Virus record (IMG/VR): IMGVR_UViG_3300031216_000021
Location: 1-42,919 of that record
Origin: a virus
Direction: 5' to 3' (one strand)
Length of the DNA: 42,919 bases
A program made the position numbers and the translations under genes. Of the stretch, positions 15,615 through 23,312 are shown piece after piece; within the stretch, counting starts at the first letter, position 1; every line of letters starts with the position of its first letter. The notes beneath the pieces are model-generated. The model saw only the letters and a list, made by a program, of their open reading frames with translations, ran no database searches and was not told the origin of the DNA.

Positions 15615-15857
15615 ATGCAGACCAACCCCAACATCATGCCGACTTTGACCCCGGTGCAGATGGACCTGGCCATGCCAGGCTGCCCCTCGGCCGTTGACGA
15701 AGCCTGGTCGGTGCACAAGAAAGCGCTGGCCCCAATGAACCTGAACCAGGCATTGGAGCACGCGCTCTATGGCCGTCTGATTCGTGCCCATGCCGGGGCG
15801 ATCGAGGCGATGCGGCGATCAGCCGTGCGCCGGCGTATTCGGCGGGCCAAGCGATGA
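15615..15857 (+). CDS. Small early protein, basic C-terminus
   Basis: This 80-residue protein follows a strong ribosome binding site (AAGGAGG, 15602-15608). It contains MNLNQALEHALYGRLIRAHAG and a C-terminal Arg-rich helix (RRSAVRRRIRRAKR). I do not recognise a family; the helical, basic character would suit nucleic-acid binding. The stop overlaps the next start. Confidence 0.55.
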   Translation: MQTNPNIMPTLTPVQMDLAMPGCPSAVDEAWSVHKKALAPMNLNQALEHALYGRLIRAHAGAIEAMRRSAVRRRIRRAKR

Positions 15858-15970
15858 ATATCAGCGCGGCGGCTTCGAATTCAATCACGCTGGTGTTCAT
15901 CATTGTGGCCATTGCCGTGGCACCGGTGGTGCTCTACGCGATTTGCAGCTGGTTCAAGGATCGCCAATGA
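15854..15970 (+). CDS. Single-span membrane microprotein
   Basis: The 38-residue product starts MNISAAASNSITL and then has one strongly hydrophobic segment (VFIIVAIAVAPVVLYAICSW) before a short charged tail, KDRQ. ATGA overlaps on both sides (15854 and 15967) support it as a real gene in the early operon. It is probably an inner-membrane peptide; function unknown (host-membrane or superinfection effects are possible). Confidence 0.5.
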   Translation: MNISAAASNSITLVFIIVAIAVAPVVLYAICSWFKDRQ

Positions 15971-16377
15971 GTGCCCAGCAATTCCAGATTTTGAACACCG
16001 GCGACCCGGTGGATCCACGCCGCCGAAACCGGCAGTGGGGCGAGGTGGGCGCGAGCTTCATGCTGTGCGGCACGCTGCTGATTCCCCTTATCAATATCGC
16101 GGGCGATATCTGGTTCCAGATGTTTACCCGCGAAGGCGACGAGGTTGGCGGACTGCCGATCGCCCCGATGAGCTTCGAGCCTGAATCCCCTTATCGCGTG
16201 GTGCCACGGGCGCTGCGCATTCACCCGAACGGCCGACCTGAAGCCGTTCTGATCGAAACCCAATACACCGGCCAATTCAACACATCAACGAGACCGGTCT
16301 GGGCCACTTCAAATAACGAGGACGACGATGCAAACGACGAATCAAAACACATTCAACCGCTATCTGACGCAGGCTGA
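15967..16377 (+). CDS. Early protein of unknown function with a hydrophobic segment
   Basis: The ATG at 15967 overlaps the stop of the microprotein gene and starts a 136-residue frame (MSAQQFQILNTGDPVDPRRR). A hydrophobic stretch near residues 30-50 (ASFMLCGTLLIPLINIAGDI) may span or touch the membrane. The C-terminal 17 codons (16328-16377) overlap the next gene in another frame, an unusually long overlap here. The frame is open further upstream, but 15967 fits the overlap pattern. Confidence 0.5.
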   Translation: MSAQQFQILNTGDPVDPRRRNRQWGEVGASFMLCGTLLIPLINIAGDIWFQMFTREGDEVGGLPIAPMSFEPESPYRVVPRALRIHPNGRPEAVLIETQYTGQFNTSTRPVWATSNNEDDDANDESKHIQPLSDAG

Positions 16378-16942
16378 AGAGCGAGCGCTTTTCCGCTGCG
16401 TCAAAGACCACGCCGGGCCACTGGCCGCGCGTGACTACCAATGGATGCGCCTGGCCCGCAACACCGGCCTGCGTGTCGGCTCACTGGCCGGGCTGACCGT
16501 GATGGATGCGCGCCTGGCACTGGCCAGCAAGCACATGGCCATCAGGTCAGACATTGCCAAGCGCAAACAGGCCCACACCGTGCACCTGAACAAACACGCC
16601 CGAGCCGCTCTGGTCGCGCTGCTTAAAATTCGGCGCGAGCTCGGCCACCCCGAAACCGACTCAGCACCGCTGATCATGAGCCGCAATAAAAACGGGCTTT
16701 CGATTCGCAGCTTTCAAGCGCGCATGCGCTACTGGGCCAAAAAGGCCGATCTGCCCGTGCAGGCCACCCCGCACTGGTTCCGCCACACCCTGGCCATGCG
16801 CCTGATGAAAAACAGCACAGCCCAGGATCCGCGCGGCGTAGTGCAGGGCGCACTCGGCCACCGCGACATCAATTCAACCGCCGTCTACACCCGGCCCAGC
16901 CGCGAAGACGTGGCGCTGGCGCTGGATGAGGTCGGGTCATGA
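16328..16942 (+). CDS. Short tyrosine recombinase
   Basis: The 204-residue product contains the full tyrosine-recombinase signature: Arg in NTGLRVGSLAGL (about 48), HWFRHTLAMRL (about 149-152), GALGHRDINSTAVY with His near 177 and Tyr near 188. It lacks the usual separate N-terminal core-binding and arm-binding domains of integrases (330-400 residues), so it is catalytic domain plus a short leader. It sits in the early operon, far from the full-length integrase. It may resolve dimers or act as a recombination accessory; its site is not seen. Confidence 0.75.
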   Translation: MQTTNQNTFNRYLTQAEERALFRCVKDHAGPLAARDYQWMRLARNTGLRVGSLAGLTVMDARLALASKHMAIRSDIAKRKQAHTVHLNKHARAALVALLKIRRELGHPETDSAPLIMSRNKNGLSIRSFQARMRYWAKKADLPVQATPHWFRHTLAMRLMKNSTAQDPRGVVQGALGHRDINSTAVYTRPSREDVALALDEVGS

Positions 16943-17280
16943 GCGACTCAAAAAGGGAAACGATGACTCGCGACGAATTCCTCACCATTGCGACAGGAAA
17001 CGGCGCCGTACCAATCGAGAAAGCATTGTTCGAATGCCCTATGTGCAAAACCAAGCAATCAGCGACTGACTTGATTGATGCCGGGGCGGGCGATTCGCTT
17101 GAATCTGTTCAAGGATATCTGGCGTTCAGCTGTATCGGTCGATGGGATTCAGCCAAGGGCTGCGACTGGACGCTCGGCGGACTTTTCCAATTGCATGAGG
17201 TTGAAGTTGAATTTGAGCCTGGTCAGATGCGGCCCTGCTTCAGGCCGGTCGAGCCGGCAGCGGTGGAGGTGGAATCATGA
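16939..17280 (+). CDS. VVA0879-like zinc-binding early protein
   Basis: This 113-residue protein contains CPMCKTKQSATDLIDAGAGD, then VQGYLAFSCIGRWDSAKGCD. The CxxC and C-x(n)-C arrangement suggests one zinc site and the pattern matches the VVA0879-type family common in phage early regions, whose role is unknown. ATGA overlaps join it to the genes before and after. ATG 16963 is a possible later start. Confidence 0.65.
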   Translation: MSDSKRETMTRDEFLTIATGNGAVPIEKALFECPMCKTKQSATDLIDAGAGDSLESVQGYLAFSCIGRWDSAKGCDWTLGGLFQLHEVEVEFEPGQMRPCFRPVEPAAVEVES

Positions 17281-17522
17281 GCAGTCTCGCACTTTTTGCC
17301 GGCATCGCGATCGGCATTGCCTATGTCTTCATCGGCCTGACGCTGCTGATCGCTTTCGACAAAGCCTATCGCTCAGCGGTTGGGCCTTGGCTGGGTGATC
17401 GTGGCTCGGTCTGGGTCGGGCTTGGGGTGCTGTTCTGGCCCGTCTCGCTGCTGATCGATATTGCGATCGAGGTGTTCTATTCACTGCGCGGCCGCAACCG
17501 CCGCATTGGGGGTGCTCGATGA
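17277..17522 (+). CDS. Small two-span membrane protein
   Basis: The 81-residue product has two hydrophobic segments (about 3-28, LALFAGIAIGIAYVFIGLTL, and 45-68, WVGLGVLFWPVSLLIDIAIE) separated by a short loop, with a basic C-terminus (RGRNRRIGG). It overlaps both neighbours with ATGA junctions. It is likely an inner-membrane protein; no family recognised. Confidence 0.55.
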   Translation: MSSLALFAGIAIGIAYVFIGLTLLIAFDKAYRSAVGPWLGDRGSVWVGLGVLFWPVSLLIDIAIEVFYSLRGRNRRIGGAR

Positions 17523-17779
17523 GCGATTCCAAGCAAAAAGCGACCACGCTGGCCGGCCTTGCGGAGCCTGAATGGGTAGCGCTGGCGCGCCGGGTGGGTA
17601 ACGGCCTGGCCACAGCCCATGACGCCGAAAAGATTGAATCGATCGGCCTGCTGCCACAGGCCATACGAGTGCGCCAGGGCCTGGCCACGCATTCCGATGG
17701 AGTGCTTGTGAATCTGCAGGCAGGCCTGCGCTTGCTGGGCTTTATTTCAGCAGAGAAAAGCGCGCGGAGGGTGGTATGA
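17519..17779 (+). CDS. Hypothetical early protein
   Basis: This 86-residue protein contains LAEPEWVALARRVGNGLATA and a GLRLLGFISAEKSARRV tail. It is predicted mostly helical and has no recognised motif. It lies in the tightly overlapping early operon with ATGA junctions at both ends, which is the main evidence that it is real. Confidence 0.5.
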   Translation: MSDSKQKATTLAGLAEPEWVALARRVGNGLATAHDAEKIESIGLLPQAIRVRQGLATHSDGVLVNLQAGLRLLGFISAEKSARRVV

Positions 17780-17988
17780 CTAGAAAACACATCGAAGCCG
17801 CCCAGCTGGTCGCCATCCGGATGCGCAGCGGTCCAATACCCAATCCTACCCAGGTATCGCGTGACTACAACATCGGCGGCACGCAAGCGTATGCCGTCAT
17901 CGAACGAGCGCAGGAGCTGCACATCCGCTGGCAGCTGGCGTTCTTTGCCCCACCACCGCTGAAAGTAGCGCGGAGGGTGGCGGCATGA
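17776..17988 (+). CDS. Small helix-turn-helix-like early protein
   Basis: The 70-residue product contains NPTQVSRDYNIGGTQAYAVI, reminiscent of a helix-turn-helix (PTQVSRDYNIGGTQAYAVIE: helix, turn at Gly-Gly, recognition helix). A hydrophobic basic tail follows. It could be a DNA-binding regulator, but the motif is weak. ATGA overlaps on both sides place it in the early operon. Confidence 0.45.
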   Translation: MTRKHIEAAQLVAIRMRSGPIPNPTQVSRDYNIGGTQAYAVIERAQELHIRWQLAFFAPPPLKVARRVAA

Positions 17989-18302
17989 GCGAGCTTATGC
18001 GCAAGGGCAACACCGTGCATCTGCCTGCGAGCGGCGAGCTGATTCATTCCTGTCTGTTGTTGTTCAGCATCGACGATCGCGAGCCGGAACCTGGAAGAGC
18101 CTGCTGGCTGCTGCTTGCGGCTGAAGGTGAGATTGAATGGGAGTTTGGCGAGTGGCAAGACGGCAAAGGAACGGGCGCGAAGGGCTGGTATCTGATCGGC
18201 GAAAGTCGGCCAATCAACGAATTTGATTATCGGATAGAAGCGTGGGCCTACCCGCCGCCGATTCCGCCATTGCCATTCGATGATGCGCGAGAGCCGTCAT
18301 GA
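17985..18302 (+). CDS. Hypothetical early protein
   Basis: This 105-residue, acidic protein is beta-rich in its first half (HSCLLLFSIDDREPEPGRAC, then WLLLAAEGEIEWEFGEWQD) and ends with a WYLIGESRP...RIEAWAYPPP pattern. That ending resembles short phage proteins that carry DUF551-like W-Y...P.P motifs, but the match is too weak to name. ATGA junctions at both ends. Confidence 0.5.
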   Translation: MSELMRKGNTVHLPASGELIHSCLLLFSIDDREPEPGRACWLLLAAEGEIEWEFGEWQDGKGTGAKGWYLIGESRPINEFDYRIEAWAYPPPIPPLPFDDAREPS

Positions 18303-18676
18303 ACCGCCACGCATCCATGGATTTTATCGATGCGGCACTGCATCACCTGCTGCGATATCCCGACGTGCTGGCAGAGCTGGCCGCTGGCCGGCGCTTTTTG
18401 ATGGTGAGCGATTCCGGATCGATGGGCTTTGCTCGACCCGACGAGCTGACCGTAGGCTGGCGCGAGATTGGCCGGGCTTCCGACCTGATGCCGTTCATGC
18501 AGGCTATCGCGAAGTTCGAAGCTGACGCCCATCGCTGCCGCCACAAATCAAAGGCGTGCCGCAAGTTGCTGCGCTACGGCTGGCTGATGATTGGTCTGCA
18601 TCGATCCTACGACCTGTTGGTCGACCTGCACCAGGACGCGGTCAACCCGAAGCGACGCGCGAAGGTGCCGGCATGA
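18299..18676 (+). CDS. Hypothetical early protein
   Basis: The 125-residue product has an N-terminal DFIDAALHHLLRYPDVLAEL, a possible small beta sheet (FLMVSDSGSMGFARPDELTVG) and a C-terminal His/Lys-rich helix (AHRCRHKSKACRKLLRYG). No family recognised. It lies between two genes with ATGA overlaps. Confidence 0.5.
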   Translation: MNRHASMDFIDAALHHLLRYPDVLAELAAGRRFLMVSDSGSMGFARPDELTVGWREIGRASDLMPFMQAIAKFEADAHRCRHKSKACRKLLRYGWLMIGLHRSYDLLVDLHQDAVNPKRRAKVPA

Positions 18677-18915
18677 GCCGCCGCGATGCACCCGCCTGCA
18701 ATTGGCCATATCCGGTCGAGATCAGCCGCGAGAACATCCTGACCCACACGGTGAAGATCAGCGATTTGCCCCCCGTCCAGCGCGCGGCCGCGTTCAAGAA
18801 GATGCAGGAAGTCGAGCCGGGCATGGCTGAGTTTCTCAAGCAGATGGCCGGCACCTTCGGCAAGAGCGAAACCTTTGTGGATGAAGAGACAGCCAAGCGG
18901 CTGGGGGTGGAATGA
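18673..18915 (+). CDS. Hypothetical early protein
   Basis: ATG 18673 overlaps the previous stop and opens an 80-residue frame beginning MSRRDAPACNWPYPVEISRE. It includes THTVKISDLPPVQRAAAFKK and an acidic end. The frame is open further upstream inside the previous gene, but the overlap pattern favours this start. Function unknown. Confidence 0.5.
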   Translation: MSRRDAPACNWPYPVEISRENILTHTVKISDLPPVQRAAAFKKMQEVEPGMAEFLKQMAGTFGKSETFVDEETAKRLGVE

Positions 18916-19115
18916 TGAATGATTTTGATCAGTGTTCAGAGGCTATTGTCTGCCCGAACTGCCAATCCGTTCAGGATGCCTTGATCGTTTTTGATCTAGG
19001 TCTGCCATTTCCTTGCTACGTACACACCTGCTCTGATTGCGGCCGCGTGATCCTTGAAAGCGAGTGGATTCCCGCCGATGAGCCTGAATATGAGATTGAG
19101 AGGGCAGGCTTGTGA
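18912..19115 (+). CDS. Small zinc-ribbon-like protein
   Basis: This 67-residue protein has two Cys pairs, CPNC (14-17) and CSDC (about 40-43), separated by 22 residues, a spacing suited to a zinc ribbon. The rest is acidic (EWIPADEPEYEIE). It may bind nucleic acid or protein; the role is unknown. Its start overlaps the previous stop, and the next gene starts with GTG overlapping its stop. Confidence 0.55.
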   Translation: MMNDFDQCSEAIVCPNCQSVQDALIVFDLGLPFPCYVHTCSDCGRVILESEWIPADEPEYEIERAGL

Positions 19116-19312
19116 CCGGCTTCAAATTGACCCCCGGCGTCGTGCCCCTGAACCTCCAGATCAAATGCGGAGCCCGTGAGCTGGCGCTGCGCAAGCGCTG
19201 CTACCCGCGATGGGTGGCGCACAAGCGCATCAAGGAAGACGAAGCCGCCCGCGAGATCGAACGAATGGAGGCGGTTCTCGACACGCTTCAAGCCCTGGCC
19301 GGCGGGCACTAA
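19112..19312 (+). CDS. Small basic early protein
   Basis: The 66-residue product starts at GTG 19112 (TGTGA overlap). It contains CGARELALRKRCYPRWVAHK and a C-terminal amphipathic helix (DEAAREIERMEAVLDTLQAL), which may form a coiled coil. It is the last gene of this overlapping run; a spacer with a hairpin separates it from the primase. No family recognised. Confidence 0.5.
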   Translation: MTGFKLTPGVVPLNLQIKCGARELALRKRCYPRWVAHKRIKEDEAAREIERMEAVLDTLQALAGGH

Positions 19313-19326
19313 ACCTTAACTTTTCT

Positions 19327-19350
19327 GCACCCGGCCGGGCCGCTGGGTGC
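19327..19350 (+). terminator. Hairpin between the small early genes and the primase
   Basis: GCACCC (19327-19332) pairs with GGGTGC (19345-19350) around a 12-nt GC-rich loop. No T run follows, so it may be an attenuator or mRNA-processing structure rather than a true terminator. It sits about 20 nt before the primase ATG. Confidence 0.35.
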
Positions 19351-19372
19351 TGCTGAACTGACGGCGAGAGTC

Positions 19373-22111
19373 ATGCAAAACGATATTCAACGAATCAAAC
19401 AACAGGTAGAAATCCACGACCTAGCGAACCGCCTGGGCATGGAGCGCCCCGACCAGCGGGGCAACTACCGAAGCCCGCACCACGACGACAAGGACCCCAG
19501 CGTGGCGCTCTACGACGACGGCGGCTGGAAGGACTTCAGCGCCGATCAGCACGGCGATGTGATCGACCTGGTCGAGTACGTGCGCGGCTGCGACACCGGC
19601 GAGGCGCTGGAGTGGCTGCGCCGTGAGTACGGCATGGAGCGGCCCAAGCCGAACGGGCAGGGCGCACCGCGCGAGAAGTTGACGATATCGGAAGCGATCG
19701 CGTTTCGCTCTAGCAAGACGGACCCGGGGCCGGCGGTTGAATACCTGACCGGGCGAAGCCTGCCTGAATCGATCGTGCAGTGGGCATTGCGGCGCAAGGC
19801 GCTCGGCTATAACGACTGGTGCTCCGAGCAGCGCGCCGAGGGCGAGATTGGCCACGGTGGGCCGGCCGTCGCGTTTCCGTGTCGGCGGCTGTCGGACGGA
19901 AAAATCACCGGCATTGATCTGCGCTATCTGGACCCGGCGATGAACGGCGGCCTGAAAACCAGCAGCCAGGGCTGCAAGGACACGCCCTATATTCCCTGCC
20001 TGCGCCAGTTTGCGAATGCGCGGACGATCTACGTGGTCGAGTCAGCGATCAATGCGCTGTCGATCGAGGCCCTGAAACTGCCGAAATCAGCCACGCTGGC
20101 CACCCGGGGCACGGCGACGTGGGAGCAGATCGACTGGTCGATGTGCGCCGGCAAGCGGGTGATTCTGGCCATGGACGCCGATGAGCCCGACGACAACGGC
20201 AAGCGAGCGGGGCCAGAGGCGGCCTGGCGAATTCTTGAAAAACTGACCGCGCTGAACATTCCGGCCCAGCTGGTTGATCAAACGCGCTGGTATGCCGAGG
20301 AAGGCTGGAACGACTGCAACGACATCCTGCAGGCCCAGGGCCTGAGCACGCTGCAAAGTTGCGTACAGGCGGTCGAGCCCTGGCTGGTGCCGGGGCTGGC
20401 AGGGTCCGATGGTGTGCCGGGCAGGAAACGACTGTTTCTGCCGCCGCACGACTGGGCGATTTACTGGAAATATCGCACCACCGAGGATTTCACCCGCTAT
20501 ATCGACGAAGTGGACGAAGACGAACACGGCGGCGAGCGCAAGGTTTTCAAAGACGTGTGTGGCTTTCGCATCACAGGCATCAGCCAGGTGCAGATTGCCG
20601 ACCACAACAGCGTGCTGTCGGGCGAGGCCAACGCCCAGCCGACCACGGTGTTTTCAGTCAGCGCCCAGCGACCGGGCGACAAGTTTTCGCTCGAGCGGCG
20701 GGTGATGCCATCCGAGCGCCTGCACAAGCTGGACCAGTGGGACAAGTTCGGCAGCATCTTCAACCAGTATATTTTCAAGCGCATGCTGTCAATGCTGGAG
20801 CGCACCACCGGGCTGATGCGCACCGACGCGGTGAACTTCGTCGGCCTGTGCTGGAAGCACGGCGATTTGGTGGTGAATGAGGGGTCCGACTGTTATTTCG
20901 ACGACCAAGAGCAGCAGTGCCCCTACCACGGCCTGCGATTCCCTTCCGGCACGCGCAATCAGGCGCACGACGTGTTCGAGGCCTACCGCCTGACCTACAG
21001 CCACCACGCGGCGCTTCGCATGCTGGTCTGGTCGCTGGGTGGCCACATGAAGGCGCTTCTTGGGTTCTGGCCGCACATGGCGCTGCAGGGGCCGAAGGGC
21101 TCGGGCAAGTCTGTGCTGACCAGCCGGCTCGAGCGCACGATCGGCATGCACATGTATGGGTCCGAGCAGATCAAGACACCATTCAGGCTGCTGTGCTCGG
21201 TCAGCTGCACCAGCCACCCGATCGGCTGGGAAGAGCTCAGCACCAACGACCAGCGCGTGATCGATGCCGCCGTGGCCATGCTGCAGCAGGCCTACCAATC
21301 GGCCCACACCACGCGCGGCAGCGACCACCTGGCGTTTTTGATCAGCGCCCCGGTGCTGATGGCAGGCGAGGACGTGCCCGTGAGGAGCCTGACCGGCAAG
21401 CTGGTGGCCGAAGAGCTGACCCACAAAACCAAGGGCCAGATGATGCCCGAGAACCTGGCCCCGTTCCCGGTGCGCGAGTGGCTGCAGTTTTTGGCCGCCT
21501 GCGGGCGCGACAAGGCCCGCGAAAACCACCAGCGTTGGCAGAAGCGGCTGCTGCAGGTTAGCCGCGCCGACTCGGACGACTCCGGCGCCCAGCGCATGAT
21601 CTCCAACTACGCCGCCGTGATGGCCGCCGCGGGCCTGCTGTTTGAATTCTCGGGCAGTGAGCACTTGATCGATGACTTTTACGATCACCTGGCGCGCGAA
21701 ATGAACGTGCACATGAAATCAACCGAGCACGATCGCGAGCCCTGGGTGTGGATCCTCGAGCACATCCTGAGCGATATCGACAGCCATCAGTTCGACTACC
21801 CCTACGGCGTGCGAGACCACGACGGCCAGGCCTGCCTGGTGATCAAGGCCAAGCACATCATGCAGCACCTGCAAACCACCAGCCGCTACCGCCAGGTGTG
21901 GGACAGCCTGCCCGTCAAAAGCACGGTCGTATTCAAAACCCAGCTGCAGCGCGCCGGCGTGCTCATATCAGAAACCAAAGAATTCACCCACAACAACCGC
22001 CGCCACCAACGCATGGCCGCCCTGAGCCTCGAACAGCTCGACCGCTGGGGCCTGGACGTCGCGATGGAGCAGGGAGCGTTTGATGCACCAACTAAGGAAG
22101 ACCAGCAATGA
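19373..22111 (+). CDS. Toprim primase-helicase with degenerate CHC2 zinc finger
   Basis: This 912-residue replication protein begins with a CHC2-like fold (about 20-75) in which the expected zinc cysteines are absent: RGNYRSPHHDDKDPSVAL and WKDFSADQHGDVIDLV replace the CPFH...WKCFGCG pattern. A Toprim domain follows (VVESAINALSIEAL near 220, DADEPDDNGKRAG near 267). The C-terminal half carries a Walker A motif, GPKGSGKS (near 572), typical of a phage helicase. It should prime and unwind DNA at the phage fork. It is the only clear replication enzyme here; polymerase would come from the host. Confidence 0.8.
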   Translation: MQNDIQRIKQQVEIHDLANRLGMERPDQRGNYRSPHHDDKDPSVALYDDGGWKDFSADQHGDVIDLVEYVRGCDTGEALEWLRREYGMERPKPNGQGAPREKLTISEAIAFRSSKTDPGPAVEYLTGRSLPESIVQWALRRKALGYNDWCSEQRAEGEIGHGGPAVAFPCRRLSDGKITGIDLRYLDPAMNGGLKTSSQGCKDTPYIPCLRQFANARTIYVVESAINALSIEALKLPKSATLATRGTATWEQIDWSMCAGKRVILAMDADEPDDNGKRAGPEAAWRILEKLTALNIPAQLVDQTRWYAEEGWNDCNDILQAQGLSTLQSCVQAVEPWLVPGLAGSDGVPGRKRLFLPPHDWAIYWKYRTTEDFTRYIDEVDEDEHGGERKVFKDVCGFRITGISQVQIADHNSVLSGEANAQPTTVFSVSAQRPGDKFSLERRVMPSERLHKLDQWDKFGSIFNQYIFKRMLSMLERTTGLMRTDAVNFVGLCWKHGDLVVNEGSDCYFDDQEQQCPYHGLRFPSGTRNQAHDVFEAYRLTYSHHAALRMLVWSLGGHMKALLGFWPHMALQGPKGSGKSVLTSRLERTIGMHMYGSEQIKTPFRLLCSVSCTSHPIGWEELSTNDQRVIDAAVAMLQQAYQSAHTTRGSDHLAFLISAPVLMAGEDVPVRSLTGKLVAEELTHKTKGQMMPENLAPFPVREWLQFLAACGRDKARENHQRWQKRLLQVSRADSDDSGAQRMISNYAAVMAAAGLLFEFSGSEHLIDDFYDHLAREMNVHMKSTEHDREPWVWILEHILSDIDSHQFDYPYGVRDHDGQACLVIKAKHIMQHLQTTSRYRQVWDSLPVKSTVVFKTQLQRAGVLISETKEFTHNNRRHQRMAALSLEQLDRWGLDVAMEQGAFDAPTKEDQQ

Positions 22112-22161
22112 ATACCAAAAGCAAGGCCAATGCTGTTCTGCGCGGCGGTTGGGCGTCATAA
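22108..22161 (+). CDS. Possible 17-residue peptide
   Basis: ATG 22108 overlaps the primase stop and has a good upstream purine stretch (AAGGAAG). The frame, MNTKSKANAVLRGGWAS, ends at TAA 22159-22161. It may be a leader, a truncated gene start, or chance; nothing else supports it. Confidence 0.25.
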   Translation: MNTKSKANAVLRGGWAS

Positions 22162-22179
22162 AAATAATCTGAGTAATTG

Positions 22180-22208
22180 TTGACATATACGCCGAATTGC
22201 CGTAATAT
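22180..22208 (+). promoter_or_regulatory. Strong sigma70-type promoter
   Basis: TTGACA (22180-22185) and TAATAT (22203-22208) are separated by exactly 17 bp. The promoter lies in the AT-richer gap after the primase (22112-22272) and faces the 89-residue protein, HTH and J-domain genes, so this block can be transcribed apart from the early operon. I saw no clear operator. Confidence 0.75.
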
Positions 22209-22272
22209 AGGTTTCGTGGTCAGCAGATCACAACCCGCGCCTCGGGGGATTCGGGGGCAAATGGAGAGAATA

Positions 22273-22542
22273 ATGAACACTTATAGACTGTTTCGCCTGA
22301 ACGAAAATTCATCATTCGCTACTATCTCAAGCAACGATCTACCAAACCCGCCCAGACGAATGGGGTTGAGCGCCGTAGTTAACGCGGTATATGGAGGAGA
22401 ATATGGCGCGGAGCTGGTGGAAAATCTTGGCGACGGGCGATTCAAGGTCCAGCCGGGGTATCCATTGGACAGCGGTGGAACGACACTCAGCCGCCCGATA
22501 ATTATTGATATTGAAGCGCATGAAGTCGGGGCGGGGTCATGA
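22273..22542 (+). CDS. Hypothetical protein, first gene after the second promoter
   Basis: ATG 22273 follows a GGAGA (22263-22267) at good distance and gives 89 residues starting MNTYRLFRLNENSSFATISS. ATG 22261 is in frame but lacks its own ribosome binding site. The sequence includes MGLSAVVNAVYGGEYGAELV. No family recognised. Its stop overlaps the start of the HTH gene (ATGATG). Confidence 0.5.
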   Translation: MNTYRLFRLNENSSFATISSNDLPNPPRRMGLSAVVNAVYGGEYGAELVENLGDGRFKVQPGYPLDSGGTTLSRPIIIDIEAHEVGAGS

Positions 22543-22784
22543 TGCCTAATCACCCCAACCGCAGCCGCCGGGGCGGTCATTTCACGCAACCAAGCGCAGG
22601 CCGCGTGACGCATTTACGGAGCGTAGCAGGCTGGACTCAGGCCCAAGCAGCGCAAGTGCTAAAGGTGGGCATCCGCACCTACCAGCGCTGGGAAGACCCA
22701 GACGACACGGCCATGCCTGCAAACGTGTGGGAATTGATGAAAATTCGAGCATCTGAGCGAATTGATGAAAATTCGAGCATCTGA
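22539..22784 (+). CDS. Helix-turn-helix protein with duplicated 3' end
   Basis: The 81-residue product has a Cro/YdaS-like helix-turn-helix (VTHLRSVAGWTQAQAAQVLK, then VGIRTYQRWED). A perfect 28-bp tandem duplication (22731-22786) crosses its 3' end. With one copy the frame would read ELMKIRASEQGETK and stop at TGA 22801, overlapping the next ATG as elsewhere in this genome. With two copies it reads ELMKIRASERIDENSSI and stops early. It probably regulates phage genes; the altered tail lies after the DNA-binding domain. Confidence 0.6.
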   Translation: MMPNHPNRSRRGGHFTQPSAGRVTHLRSVAGWTQAQAAQVLKVGIRTYQRWEDPDDTAMPANVWELMKIRASERIDENSSI

Positions 22785-22786
22785 GC
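22731..22786 (+). repeat. 28-bp perfect tandem duplication
   Basis: The unit starting GAATTGATGAAAATTCGAGC and ending ATCTGAGC occurs at 22731-22758 and again at 22759-22786 without a difference. Because 28 is not a multiple of three, the second copy is read in another frame and brings a stop at 22782-22784. Confidence 0.97.
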
Positions 22787-22799
22787 AAGGAGAGACAAA

Positions 22800-23103
22800 A
22801 TGATTAAGGCAAATCCCCCCGGCCCAGGCCCACGTATTCCCCTGCGACCGCTGGGACCGCGTCGGAGATCTCCGCCGTGTGTTCCCAGGCTTCAACGCCC
22901 TGCCACCCGGATCAGGCGAATCCTACGGCCACGCCGAACACTGGTGGCAAACCCTGGGCGTCTCCAAAGACGCCCGACGTCCCGAAATCGAAACCGCCTA
23001 CCGCCGTCAGCGCAGCCAACACCACCCAGACTACGGCGGAGATCCTGACCGCTTCGACCGCGTCCAACGCGCATTTGAAAACGCAAGGAGCGCATGGCGA
23101 TGA
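22800..23103 (+). CDS. J-domain (DnaJ-like) protein, frameshifted near its start
   Basis: From 22822 to 23103 the frame reads AQAHVFPCDRWDRVGDLRRV, then FNALPPGSGESYGHAEHWWQ, then a J domain with TLGVSKDARRPEIETAYRRQ and the catalytic HPD (SQHHPDYGGDPDRFDRV). This frame has no ATG. The expected ATG at 22800 is in another frame; skipping one base at a run of six C (22815-22820) joins them as MIKANPPAQAHVFPCDRW. The cause may be a mutation, a sequencing error in the C run or a +1 shift. GTG 22879 is a poor internal start. J-domain proteins activate DnaK, often in phage replication. Confidence 0.6.
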
Positions 23104-23312
23104 GCAGATCAAGACCGTTATGGTGCCAAGTGCCCGAGTGGGCCCAGTATTTGACCCGAGACCGCAGCTGCTTGTGGATGTGGTGGAAGACCAAACCCTT
23201 CATGAACGGCTTCGGTAATTGGATATCAGGCGGTCTGAGCAAGGTTGCCCTGGCGAACTCAGAAAAGCCAATTCTCGAACAGCGGCCGGGTGACTCCGAG
23301 GCGGCCGCATGA
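23100..23312 (+). CDS. Hypothetical Trp-rich protein
   Basis: ATG 23100 overlaps the J-domain stop and gives 70 residues starting MSRSRPLWCQVPEWAQYLTR. ATG 23094 is an alternative start, closer to the AAGGAG at 23085-23090. The segment contains several Trp residues (CLWMWWKTKPF) and no recognised motif. It is the last convincing gene before the AT-richer segment. Confidence 0.45.
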   Translation: MSRSRPLWCQVPEWAQYLTRDRSCLWMWWKTKPFMNGFGNWISGGLSKVALANSEKPILEQRPGDSEAAA

